Origin: Paludisphaera borealis
GTDB lineage: Bacteria > Planctomycetota > Planctomycetia > Isosphaerales > Isosphaeraceae
DNA: 64,000 bases
Reading direction: 5' to 3'
NCBI RefSeq assembly: GCF_001956985.1
Contig: NZ_CP019082.1
Location: 4,340,001-4,404,000, forward strand
Within the stretch, counting starts at the first letter, position 1, and every line of letters starts with the position of its first letter. Of this stretch, positions 8,439-16,841 are shown piece after piece. Both the position numbers and the translations under genes were made by a program. The notes under the pieces are model-generated. The model ran no database searches and was not told the origin of the DNA. It worked only from the letters and a program-made list of their open reading frames with translations.

Positions 8439-9386
8439 CTACTTCTTCGCTTCGCGGTCGACGTCGCCCTTGGGTTTCCGGGGCGTCGTTTTCACGGTGT
8501 GGCCGCAATTGTCGACGATATCGCATCCATAACGAACGAAATCCGTAATCGTCGCCGCCGGCGTGAAATCGACGTCCGCGGGGGTCAGCAGGAGGTGGGC
8601 TTCGATGACGTCACCCTTCTTGAATTGGATCGCGGGGCCGAGCTCGACCGCGAGCTCGAAGTCTTCGCGATCGGTGTCTGAGCAGCGACGCGGTCTTCCG
8701 ATGGAAATCCGGTCGTCATCCTCGAACGGACGGTTGCCGTCCTTGACCTTGGCTACCAGGGCGAGGTGGCAGCGCTCGCACTTCGTCCAGTTCTCCCGAA
8801 GGGCGATGCCGGAGATCGTCACCTCGTATGTCCGCGTCGGAGCGTCGAATCCCCAACTCTTGATCAGATTGATTTTCCGCTTTCTCCTGCCCAATCTCCG
8901 GACCACGTCGAGGAACGGCTTGAGCGCCGACGCGATCGAACTCCGCAAATCGTCGGGGTTCTTTGAATCCCTGAATCGAGTGATCGTGATCCCTTCGAGG
9001 TCCGCTGGAATCCTGGCTTCCACGTCGGCCGTCGGCGTCTGCATGATCGCCGCGACCCGATCCGCGCCTAATTGACCCAGGAAGAGCCCGAATTCGAAGA
9101 GCACGTTGTCCCGCACGCTGACCGTCTTGCGAGCTCGAATCGTGAGGCGGTCGTCGAGGCTGAGGATGAAGAACGCGTAATCGTAGCGTTCTATGGCGCT
9201 GAGCAGCCCGTCGAGCGTACTCTGGGTCTGTTTGAATTCCGGACTGACGTTCCAAACCTCGGCCGTCGCCGTCGCGTCGATGAGGTGCTGGGCGACCTCG
9301 GCGACATGCAGGTATTCGGAAGAGGAACCGATGAAAACCCTGGACCGAGCCGCCGGGGGAGTCGCCAGTGCTTTTTTTCTCGCCAT
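8439..9386 (-). CDS. TIR-like (CAP12/Pycsar-type) effector with unrecognised C-terminal domain
   Basis: A 315-residue protein starting at ATG 9386, with a GGGGA element a few bases upstream. Residues 16-160 match the CAP12/Pycsar TIR family: VFIGSSSEYLHVAE (17-30), AEVWNVSPEFKQT (42-54), YDYAFFILSLDDRLTIRARK (68-87) and the hallmark RDNVLFEFGLFLGQLGADRV (92-111), in which E98 aligns with the NADase catalytic glutamate. Residues 170-315 form a separate beta-rich domain with C203-x2-C206, C235, C288 and C294, possibly metal-binding, which I do not recognise. In CBASS and Pycsar, such TIRs are NAD+-depleting effectors switched on by a cyclic nucleotide, but no cyclase or STING domain is present here. 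The neighbour is the Cas2-like gene. Confidence 0.82.
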   Translation of the reverse strand: MARKKALATPPAARSRVFIGSSSEYLHVAEVAQHLIDATATAEVWNVSPEFKQTQSTLDGLLSAIERYDYAFFILSLDDRLTIRARKTVSVRDNVLFEFGLFLGQLGADRVAAIMQTPTADVEARIPADLEGITITRFRDSKNPDDLRSSIASALKPFLDVVRRLGRRKRKINLIKSWGFDAPTRTYEVTISGIALRENWTKCERCHLALVAKVKDGNRPFEDDDRISIGRPRRCSDTDREDFELAVELGPAIQFKKGDVIEAHLLLTPADVDFTPAATITDFVRYGCDIVDNCGHTVKTTPRKPKGDVDREAKK

Positions 9387-10638
9387 AAGCATCCCCGGGA
9401 GCGGAATCGAGGCCGATCGGCATGTGTCGTTACGCAATGATGGGTGGCTCGCGATGGACTCATTCGACACGATTCATGGAACAGTTTCAACAGGCGCCTC
9501 GCCCAACGGGTCAGGAAGGCGGGCTCGCGCTCGAGCCACGACGTGACGGTCGCGATCAGCTCACGGATCGGTCGCGAGCAAGGTCGGAGATCGAGCGTGA
9601 ATCCAAGCCGTACGCCGCCCAGGTCGGTTGCTTCGCGAGTCGACCTGCTGGGCTTTCTTCTGATAGGGCGTCCCAGGTCGTATACTTAAATTGGAGAATT
9701 AGCGGTTGATACGATCTTTGGCAATTCGGCGGTAGTTGCGTAATCCAGGCAGGAAGACCTCGTGGTCGGCGGTCGAAAATGTCAGAAACGGGGACGATCG
9801 AAGCCAAATCGGCCGGCGGGCGGAGCGAGGGGAGACGGAGGCGGTTGGAGGGGAAAACCGCGCGAACGGACCCAATCGGCCCGTCGTGGAGAACCGAGAG
9901 CGGTCTGAGTAAGCCGGGGGAGGAAGCAGGGGCGCCGGTTCGGAAAATCGGAGCGAACGAACCCAATTCCGGGAGCCGCCGGGACGACGTAAAGCCTTTT
10001 GCAAAAGAGCGATGAGCCGCGCAGCCTGAAGTCATGTCGACAGATCCGGCGCGAACGAACCCAAACTCGCCAGGGCGGGAGGGCGGGGGCCGACGCGCGG
10101 AATCGGGGGTGTTTTCGAGCCGAACGAACCCAAACTCGCCGGGGCGGTCTCGTGGGAGCGGCGGGGAGGGCCGGCCGGTCGCCGGGGGGAGGAATGGGGC
10201 GTTTTCGGCGCGAACGAACCCAAGCTCGCCGGGGCGGGAAGGCGGGGGACCGACGCGCGAAATCGGGGGGGCTTTCGAGCCGAACGAACCCAAACTCGCC
10301 GGAAATTCAAGATGCTTCCGGGAAACAGGTTGCGACGGATGAGCGAGGCGGCTCGGGGCTGCGAACGAACCCAATTCCGGGAGCCGGGACGATGGTCGGG
10401 GCGGGGGGCGGATCGCGGTCGTCGGTCGAGGGACTCGCGGCGGTTGGTCTTGTCGTTTTTGCCGGCTGAGGGTTTAATGTCGAAGGAAAGGCACCCGAAC
10501 CCACCGACCGCGATTGACGCCGCAAGCCTGACCAGAATTCCCACGTCTCGTCCGTCTTGTTTCGTCAATCTTCAGATCGCGTCGCATCGTGCGGCGTCGT
10601 TCGGCCTATTGGTCGGGCCTGAAGAGGAGCTTTTCCCG
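9387..10638. other. Long non-coding region between the TIR cassette and guaB
   Basis: About 1.25 kb without a supported gene. 9387-9760 is somewhat AT-richer and should hold the promoter of the minus-strand TIR gene. 9860-10380 is filled with copies of a GAACGAACCCAA repeat. Open frames cross the region on both strands but give only repetitive low-complexity peptides. The last 180 bases before guaB have no recognised riboswitch or operator. Confidence 0.6.
9864..10375. repeat. Clustered GAACGAACCCAA repeats
   Basis: Seven copies of the core GAACGAACCCAA (first copy GAACGGACCCAA) at about 9864, 9955, 10053, 10122, 10212, 10282 and 10363. Four copies continue as A(A/G)CTCGCC followed by GG. 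The stretches 10053-10121 and 10212-10281 are near duplicates of a longer unit of about 70 bases, sharing CGACGCGCG and TTTTCGAGC or CTTTCGAGC segments. Copies are 69 to 98 bases apart and all in the same orientation. Spacers are related to each other and GC-rich, unlike CRISPR spacers. Confidence 0.85.
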
Positions 10639-12147
10639 ATGCACGACCGCATCGCCTATCAAGGCATCACCTTCGACGACATCCTGCTCGAGCCGGGATA
10701 CTCCGAATACCTCCCTCGCGAAGTCGACGTCCGCACCCAGCTCACGGCCAAGATCGCGCTGAATCTGCCGATCTTGTCGTCGCCGATGGACACGGTGACC
10801 GAGTCGGAACTGGCGATCGCGCTGGCCCAGGAGGGGGGGCTCGGCGTGATCCACAAGAACATGTCGGTCGAGGAGCAGACCCGCGAGGTCGACATCGTCA
10901 AGCGGTCGGAGAACGGCATCATCGTCGATCCGATCACCCTGCCCCCCGACGCCACGGTGGCCGAGGCGCGGCACATCATGAACGGGCACAACATCTCGGG
11001 CGTGCCGATCACCGTCAACGGCAAGCTCCGGGGGATCTTGACCCGCCGCGACCTGCGGTTCCTCGAATCGAACGAGCTGCGGATCGAGGAGGTCATGACC
11101 AAGACCAACCTCGTCACCGCGCCGGCCGACACCAGCCTGGAAGAGGCGGATCGGATTTTAACGAAGAATAAGGTCGAGAAACTTCTCCTGGTTGACGATG
11201 AATACCGACTGAAGGGACTCATCACGATCAAGGACATCGACAAGCTGCACCGCTATCCCAACGCTTGCAAGGACGCCCGAGGGCGGTTGCGGGTGGGGGC
11301 TGCGGTGGGGGTTTACGACTACGAGCGGATCGCATCGCTGCTCGAAGCCGACGTCGACGTTCTGATCGTGGACTCGGCGCACGGCCACAGCAAGAACGTG
11401 GTGGAGACCGTGCAGCGGATCAAGCGTGAATTCGACATCCAGGTGGTGGCGGGCAACGTGGCGACCGCGGAGGGTGCCAAGGCGCTCGCCGACGCCGGGG
11501 CCGACGCGGTGAAGGTGGGGATCGGGCCGGGCTCGATCTGCACGACGCGGGTGGTCTCGGGCGTGGGCGTTCCCCAGATGACGGCCGTCGCCAACGCGGC
11601 CAAGGCCCTCGGAGGCAAGATCCCAGTCATCGCCGACGGCGGAATCCGCTACTCGGGCGACATCAGCAAGGCGATCGCCGGCGGGGCCCACTGCGTCATG
11701 ATCGGCGGCCTGTTCGCCGGCCTGGCCGAGAGCCCGGGCGACACGATCATCTACCGGGGGAGAAGCTTCAAGACCTATCGCGGCATGGGCTCGATCGGCG
11801 CCATGGCCAAGGGGTCGCACGAGCGATACCGCCAGGAGGCCACGGTCAAGACCGTCGAGGGCAAGCCCAGCCCCACGCAGAAACTGGTTCCCGAGGGGGT
11901 CGAGGGCCGGGTCCCCTACAAGGGCCCGCTCGCCGAATTCGTCTTTCAGCTCGTCGGCGGCCTGCGGGCCGGGATGGGCTACTGCGGCACGCGGACGATC
12001 GAGGAGCTTCGCACTCAGAGCCGGTTCATCCAGGTGACCGCGGCCTCAGTGCAGGAAGGTCACCCGCATGACATCGCCATCACCCAGGAAGCCCCCAATT
12101 ATTCCAGCTACTCCGGCGAGAACGACGGCGGTCGAACCTCGGTCTAA
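10639..12147 (+). CDS. guaB: IMP dehydrogenase
   Basis: A 502-residue protein starting at ATG 10639 after GAAGAGGAGC, catalysing NAD-dependent oxidation of IMP to XMP, the first committed step of GMP synthesis. The barrel begins at [20 protein letters not shown]; two CBS domains are inserted (about residues 95-215); the catalytic loop [18 protein letters not shown] carries the active Cys; the flap has [13 protein letters not shown], and the potassium/IMP site RYRQE follows. Length is normal for the bacterial enzyme. In-frame codons upstream to 10312 run through the repeat region and are not coding. It appears monocistronic. Confidence 0.98.
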   Translation: MHDRIAYQGITFDDILLEPGYSEYLPREVDVRTQLTAKIALNLPILSSPMDTVTESELAIALAQEGGLGVIHKNMSVEEQTREVDIVKRSENGIIVDPITLPPDATVAEARHIMNGHNISGVPITVNGKLRGILTRRDLRFLESNELRIEEVMTKTNLVTAPADTSLEEADRILTKNKVEKLLLVDDEYRLKGLITIKDIDKLHRYPNACKDARGRLRVGAAVGVYDYERIASLLEADVDVLIVDSAHGHSKNVVETVQRIKREFDIQVVAGNVATAEGAKALADAGADAVKVGIGPGSICTTRVVSGVGVPQMTAVANAAKALGGKIPVIADGGIRYSGDISKAIAGGAHCVMIGGLFAGLAESPGDTIIYRGRSFKTYRGMGSIGAMAKGSHERYRQEATVKTVEGKPSPTQKLVPEGVEGRVPYKGPLAEFVFQLVGGLRAGMGYCGTRTIEELRTQSRFIQVTAASVQEGHPHDIAITQEAPNYSSYSGENDGGRTSV

Positions 12148-12420
12148 GCCGCCGTCGCATCATAAAATCAGAGCGACCGTCCCGGATCGTCGGGAAGGTC
12201 TCAAGTCGAGCTGTCAGATTAGGAGGCGGAGCGCCGGGCGGATCGTTCGCCGGGCGCTTCGAGTCGAGGTTACTCACGAAGGATTCGTGAGAATCGATGG
12301 GTTCGGCGACGGGCCGGAGCCGACGCGACGCGTCGGCGAAGGTCTGCTCGCGAGCCGAGGCCGCGTGGGGGTCGACCCCGCGTCGCCGCGGCGAGTTCAA
12401 GGAAAGCAAGGAGGCGTGGC

Positions 12421-14784
12421 TTGCGTCGCACAACTTCGGCATTGACCACGACGATCCTTGGGGCCGTCCTGTCGGCCTCAACGGTCTCGGCTCAGCAGTC
12501 CCTGCCGTCGGCGAGCGCCCGGCGCGCCGGAAACGCGGCGACGGCGGCCGCGCCCGGGTCCGCGACCGGGTCGAATACGGCCGTCGACGATCCCAGTTTC
12601 GGAATGGCCGCCGCGCGGGGGCCTCGCTACCTCCTCCGCAACGGCCTCGACTACATCGATTACCAGGAATTCGACCGGGCCCTCAAGTACCTCCGCGAGG
12701 CCGAGAAGCGGCAGGTGGAACTTGGACCCGCCGAGAAGCTCAAGCTCAAGCAGGCGATCGAACGAGCCCAGCGCGGGCTTCGTGAATCGATCGGCTCGGA
12801 GGCGCCGTACGCCCTGAGCAGCCGAAGCCGGCGGCCGGGAGGCGTCGTCGCCGCCGCGTCCGACACGAGGATCGCCGCCGCCGCCCCCGTCCCCGCGCGG
12901 ACGTCGTCGGCGAGGGCGAACCGTCGCGAGGGCGACGACCGCGGCGAGCCGATCCGCCTGGCGGCCGTCGAGGTGCCGGCCGAGAGCGAGGCCGCGGCCC
13001 TGGCCCCCGCCGAGCCCTCGCCGCTGCCGGAAATCCCCCAGCAGCCCGAGATGCCCCGGCTCGACGTCGTCAACGACCGCGCCGAACCGGCGATCATGAG
13101 GCCGGCCGATGCGCCGACCGCCCCGGTCGTGTCCCGGATCAGCCCGGGCGACGCGAGGACGATCCCGGCCTCCACCTCCAAGCCGGCCGCCGACGCCGTG
13201 GCGGCCCAGGCCGATCTCACGACGCCGTTCCCCGACCTCGACGCCGCCGGACCGGCCTCCACGCCCGCGCTGAAGTCGCCGGCGCCGGCGACGGCGACGA
13301 CGCTCGTCGACGAGGGCGTGACGCTCTCGACGGCCGCGCCGGAGCCCACCGCCCCGACGGCCCCGGCCCCGGCCATGATCACCCTGGAGACGCCCGCCGA
13401 GGCCGCCGCGCCGTCGCGGCCCGCGCCCGTCTCCGCTCCGGCTCCGGCCTCGGCCCCGCAGCCGCTGGAGGTCGAGCCGATGGCCCTGCCTCCGCTGGGG
13501 GCCGCGACGGCTCTGGAGGCCGACAAGCCGGCCGCCGAGCCCGAGGCGCCCCGGGTGGCCGTCGCGCCCGCTCCCGCTCCCGCCGCCGCCGATCTGGACC
13601 TTCCCTCGCTGCCGACCGACATCCAGGAGCGAGGACGCGATTCGGCCGCCCCGACCCAGCCCAAGGAAGCCGACGCGACCGCGCAGCCGCTGCCGGACGC
13701 CGCCGACGACCTTCCCACGCTCCCCGGCGGCCCCTCCGGCGGCCCGGCGGAGGAGGCCCCGGCCGTCGCTCCCCCGGCCGGCTCGCTGAATCGTCGGGCT
13801 GAGGCGGTTCCGGCCGAAGCCGAACCGGTTCCGGTCCCGGTCGAAGTCCCCGCGCAAGAGCCGGCCGCCGAGCCCGTTCCGGCCCCGGCCCAGGACGCCC
13901 CCGTCGCGGCCCCGGTAGCCGATCCCGTCGCGGCCCCGGTAGCCGATCCCGTTGCGGCTCCGGTAGCCGATCCCGTTGCGGCCCCGGTACAAGAGCCGGC
14001 CGCCCCGGTCGCGGCTCCGGTGCAAGAGACGCCCGCCCCGGTCGCGGCCCCGGCGTTTGATCCGGCTCAGGAGGCCGTCGCTCCCCGGGCGCCGGCTGTG
14101 GCGACTCGCAACCGCGGGGTGGTTGAGCGGTCGGAATCGCTGCTGCCTCCTCGCGCCAACCCGGTTTCCACCCTGACCCCCGAGCTTCAGAACCGGGTCG
14201 ACGAGGTGGCGAGGAAGATGGAGGACGAGTACCGGATCAGCCAGGCCCAGCCTCAGCCGGCCGCGCCGCCGGCCGAGAAGGGGCCCAACGACCTGGCGTC
14301 GGACCTGCGGAGCCAGACCCAGATCGACATCAGCCGAGCCCCCAGCCCGGCCGAGGCCCGTCCCATCCGCGCCATCCCCGTCCCCGAAGACTGGGTGCCC
14401 GTCGGCGCCCGCGAGTGGAGCGCCCAGCGCAAGTACTGGGCCGCCGCCGCGACCTGCCACCTGCCCCTGTACTTCCAGGACCCCATGCTCGAACGCTACG
14501 GGCACAGCGTCGAGAACTTCCTCGGTCCCAAGGGTCGGTTCCTCGCCTACCCGGTCGACAAGCATACCCAGACCACCCAGCGGAACCAGATCGCCCAGCC
14601 GTTCTTCTCGATGGGTCTGTTCGCCGGCCAGATCCTGGCGTTGCCGTACAACCTGATCATGGACCCCCCATGGGAAGCCCAGTACGACCTCGGCTACTGG
14701 CGCCCGGGCGACAAGATCCCGACCGACATGTACTACCTGCCGCTGCACGGCACCGGCCCCCCGCTCAGAGGCCGCCAGTATTGA
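12421..14784 (+). CDS. Ala/Pro-rich secreted protein with a planctomycete C-terminal domain
   Basis: A 787-residue protein starting at TTG 12421, chosen because AAGGAGG lies six bases upstream and a signal peptide follows (ALTTTILGAVLSASTVSAQQ). Residues about 75-125 look helical (DYQEFDRALKYLREAEKRQ, TPR-like). Residues about 130-620 are low complexity (Ala, Pro, Glu), including three tandem 24-base units coding PVADPVAA at 13905-13988. The last about 130 residues are ordered and aromatic-rich (YWAAAATCHLPLYFQDPMLERYG, then MGLFAGQILALPYNLIMDPP). The function is unknown; it is presumably a cell-envelope protein. A strong hairpin follows. Confidence 0.85.
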   Translation: MRRTTSALTTTILGAVLSASTVSAQQSLPSASARRAGNAATAAAPGSATGSNTAVDDPSFGMAAARGPRYLLRNGLDYIDYQEFDRALKYLREAEKRQVELGPAEKLKLKQAIERAQRGLRESIGSEAPYALSSRSRRPGGVVAAASDTRIAAAAPVPARTSSARANRREGDDRGEPIRLAAVEVPAESEAAALAPAEPSPLPEIPQQPEMPRLDVVNDRAEPAIMRPADAPTAPVVSRISPGDARTIPASTSKPAADAVAAQADLTTPFPDLDAAGPASTPALKSPAPATATTLVDEGVTLSTAAPEPTAPTAPAPAMITLETPAEAAAPSRPAPVSAPAPASAPQPLEVEPMALPPLGAATALEADKPAAEPEAPRVAVAPAPAPAAADLDLPSLPTDIQERGRDSAAPTQPKEADATAQPLPDAADDLPTLPGGPSGGPAEEAPAVAPPAGSLNRRAEAVPAEAEPVPVPVEVPAQEPAAEPVPAPAQDAPVAAPVADPVAAPVADPVAAPVADPVAAPVQEPAAPVAAPVQETPAPVAAPAFDPAQEAVAPRAPAVATRNRGVVERSESLLPPRANPVSTLTPELQNRVDEVARKMEDEYRISQAQPQPAAPPAEKGPNDLASDLRSQTQIDISRAPSPAEARPIRAIPVPEDWVPVGAREWSAQRKYWAAAATCHLPLYFQDPMLERYGHSVENFLGPKGRFLAYPVDKHTQTTQRNQIAQPFFSMGLFAGQILALPYNLIMDPPWEAQYDLGYWRPGDKIPTDMYYLPLHGTGPPLRGRQY
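13905..13988 (+). repeat. In-frame 24-base tandem repeat coding PVADPVAA
   Basis: Three to three and a half copies of a 24-base unit inside the low-complexity region of the secreted protein. Units differ only at silent positions (for example CCCGTC against CCCGTT), so copy number can change by slippage without breaking the frame. Confidence 0.8.
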
Positions 14785-14819
14785 TTTGATCTGCCTTGAG
14801 CCGATTTGAGCGAAAACAC

Positions 14820-14864
14820 GAGGGCGGGCGCGGGGCGAGTCGAATCAACCCCGCGCCCGCCCTC
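14820..14864 (+). terminator. Strong hairpin, probable intrinsic terminator
   Basis: GAGGGCGGGCGCGGGG (14820-14835) pairs perfectly over 16 bases with 14849-14864, with a 13-base loop. Outer flanks (GCGAAAACACG and CGTGTTCGC) can extend the stem. No long T run follows. It lies 36 bases after the stop of the secreted-protein gene. Confidence 0.75.
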
Positions 14865-15059
14865 GGTCTCGTTCCCGTGTTCGCAGGTGACGCGTGTTGC
14901 TTCGATCAATTGTGAATTTACCGTTAGTTTTGCGGCTTGCTGGTTGTGGGGGGGCGTTGGATCTCGTACTCTGAAAGGTAAGGAAGGGAGACGACGCTCG
15001 ACTCCCGCTTTTACGGGGCGTCGCCGCCCCGCGCGTCCAGCCAAGCGAGGAGCCGGCAA

Positions 15060-15812
15060 ATGTCAGACGATACCACGGCCGCGACTTCCGCCTGGAGCTG
15101 GGACGAGGAACGGGTCACGATCGGCCGCCATTTCCTTCGCGACCTGGAAGGGCTCTGGTCCGAGGTCCTCAAGCTGGCGGCGGTGGTCGAGGAGGCGCTC
15201 GATCAGAGCCTCAGCGCCCTTTGCGAGGGCCGGGTCGACCTGGCTGACGAGATCCGCCGCCAGAAGCCGGCCGTCGACCGCTGGGAGGTCGCGATCGAGC
15301 GGGAATGCGTCCGGGTGCTGGCCCTCCACCAGCCGGTCGCCTCCGACCTCCGCCGGGTGGCCGCCGTGCTCAAGATCAACGGCGACCTCGAACGCCTGGC
15401 CGAGCTCGCCCGCCACATCGCCAAGCGGGTCAAGAAGCTCGCGGCCGATCCCCACGCCTTCCCGATCCCCCAGCCCCTGGAAGACCTCGCCCTCGCGGCG
15501 CTCGCCCAGGTCCACCACAGCCTCGACGCCCTCGCCCGCGCCGACGTCCACAACGCCCAGGCCGTCATCAAGGCCGACCAGACGGTCGACCGCTGCTACC
15601 GCGCCGTGATCCGGGGCCTGAAGCAGGACATCATCGACAACCCCGATCGTATCGACACCTGGTTGCGCTTCGTCAACACCGCGCGGAACCTGGAACGGAT
15701 CGCCGACCACGGCGCCCGGATCGCCGAGGCCGTCGTCTACCTCAAGGAAGGCGAGATCCTCCCCAACCCCGGCGGCGCTCTCAAGCCCGGCGGCGTCAGC
15801 CCTCGCTCGTGA
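15060..15812 (+). CDS. phoU: PhoU-domain protein
   Basis: A 250-residue helical protein with two PhoU repeats: the first around residues 25-110 (LWSEVLKLAAVVEEALDQSL, then LRRVAAVLKINGDLERLAEL) and the second around 125-225 (ending RNLERIADHGARIAEAVVYL). PhoU links phosphate transport to the PhoR/PhoB sensor and represses uptake in rich phosphate. No pst operon is adjacent; a PiT transporter lies at 54935-56332. The 3' end overlaps the convergent acetyltransferase by 17 bases. ATG 15060 is preceded by a GAGG-containing stretch. Confidence 0.9.
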   Translation: MSDDTTAATSAWSWDEERVTIGRHFLRDLEGLWSEVLKLAAVVEEALDQSLSALCEGRVDLADEIRRQKPAVDRWEVAIERECVRVLALHQPVASDLRRVAAVLKINGDLERLAELARHIAKRVKKLAADPHAFPIPQPLEDLALAALAQVHHSLDALARADVHNAQAVIKADQTVDRCYRAVIRGLKQDIIDNPDRIDTWLRFVNTARNLERIADHGARIAEAVVYLKEGEILPNPGGALKPGGVSPRS

Positions 15813-16788
15813 CGCAAGGCGGTCGCTCGTCCCGGTTCGGGAACACCGCCAGATGGACCGCGCGGCGGTCGTGGGGGACGAAGCCGGTGCGGCCGTAGAG
15901 CTTGACGGCCGGGCGGTTGCGGACGTCGACGGCCAGTTCGAGCGAGCCGGCGTGCGGCCGCGCCAGGTCGAGGGCGTGGGCGATCGCCTGGGTGCCCAGG
16001 CCGTGGCCTCGGGCTTCGGGGGTCAGGCCGAGGTAGACGACCTCCCAGGCTTCGCGGTCGATCGCGGCGGCGAGCATCAGGACGGCGGCCTCGTCGGGAC
16101 GGCCCGGCACGCGGCCCAGCAGCCATTGCTCGGGGACGAACCGGCCCGCGCCCCGGTGCCCGTCCAGGGTGTCGTCGAGCGTCCGCGCGCCCTCCAGTTC
16201 GGGCATATCCAGGCTCCCCGCGTAGGTCGCCTCCACGACCCGCCGAAAGTCGTCGTCGTCGACCTCGCCCAGCCCCTGCCACGCGAGCCGGCGGTCGGTC
16301 TCGGCGGGGATCAGGGGCGTCGCCGTGTCGCGGTGCAGGTAGAGCAGGTCGGTGATCCGGGGCATGCCGCCGCGCGCCAGGTCGGCGGCGTTGCGGGGGC
16401 TGGACGACTCGTCGAGCACCGCCTGGGCGATCGCGAACCCCCGGGCCTTGTAGGCCTCGAGCGCCTCGTGGACCAGTTGGGCGGCGATCTCGGCCCGGCG
16501 CCACGACGGCCGGACCTCCGGCGCCCAGATCGCGGCGGCCCGACCGTTGAGCCCCTGCGTCATGAGCGCCGCCACGATCCGCCCCGGCCCGTTCGCGGTC
16601 AACCCCCAGCCTCGACGCCTGGCGATCCAGAGGCCGGAGAGGTCGACGAGGCCGCGGTCGCCGTCGTTGAGGATCTCGGCGATCAGCGAGCCGCGGAGCG
16701 CCCGCGGCAGGTTCTGATACAAGACCTCGAGCGCCGGCCGGCGGTCTTCGAGAGGGCAGGGGAGGACCTGAAGACCGGGGACAACCAC
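15796..16788 (-). CDS. GNAT-family acetyltransferase
   Basis: A 330-residue protein starting at GTG 16788. The C-terminal half holds a GNAT fold with the acetyl-CoA loop LGLTPEARGHGLGTQAIAHA (R-x-x-G-x-G type) and a final strand ELAVDVRNRPAVKLYGRTGF typical of the N-P-A-x-x-L-Y-x-x-x-G-F motif. The N-terminal half looks like a second degenerate GNAT repeat (IVAALMTQGL, AAQLVHEALEAYKARGF), so this is probably a tandem GNAT. The substrate is unknown. The 3' end overlaps phoU convergently. Confidence 0.85.
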   Translation of the reverse strand: MVVPGLQVLPCPLEDRRPALEVLYQNLPRALRGSLIAEILNDGDRGLVDLSGLWIARRRGWGLTANGPGRIVAALMTQGLNGRAAAIWAPEVRPSWRRAEIAAQLVHEALEAYKARGFAIAQAVLDESSSPRNAADLARGGMPRITDLLYLHRDTATPLIPAETDRRLAWQGLGEVDDDDFRRVVEATYAGSLDMPELEGARTLDDTLDGHRGAGRFVPEQWLLGRVPGRPDEAAVLMLAAAIDREAWEVVYLGLTPEARGHGLGTQAIAHALDLARPHAGSLELAVDVRNRPAVKLYGRTGFVPHDRRAVHLAVFPNRDERPPCVTSEG

Positions 16789-16841
16789 GCCGAAATCCCC
16801 CCGCCCGCCCTTGAGAGCTTCATTTCGATCACGTTCCGGCG

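Noticed and set aside
9450-9700. Minus-strand peptide frames (for example LIATVTSWLEREPAFLTRWA) upstream of the TIR gene
   Set aside because: They could be a decayed gene, but frames change repeatedly, no start or ribosome site fits and no family is recognised.
10053-10302. Regularly spaced repeats that could be taken for a CRISPR array
   Set aside because: Spacers are long (about 45-65 bases), unequal and related to each other, the repeat is only weakly conserved beyond 12-20 bases, and no cas gene is present; the Cas2-like protein is of the standalone type.
9556-10374. Minus-strand open frame of 272 codons through the repeat region
   Set aside because: It encodes repeated GEFGFVR-type low-complexity peptide generated by the DNA repeats, has no ribosome site, and parallel frames on the other strand are just as open.
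12478-14748. Long open frame on the minus strand opposite the Ala/Pro-rich protein
   Set aside because: An Arg/Gly-rich antisense shadow caused by high GC at third positions; it has no domain or ribosome site.
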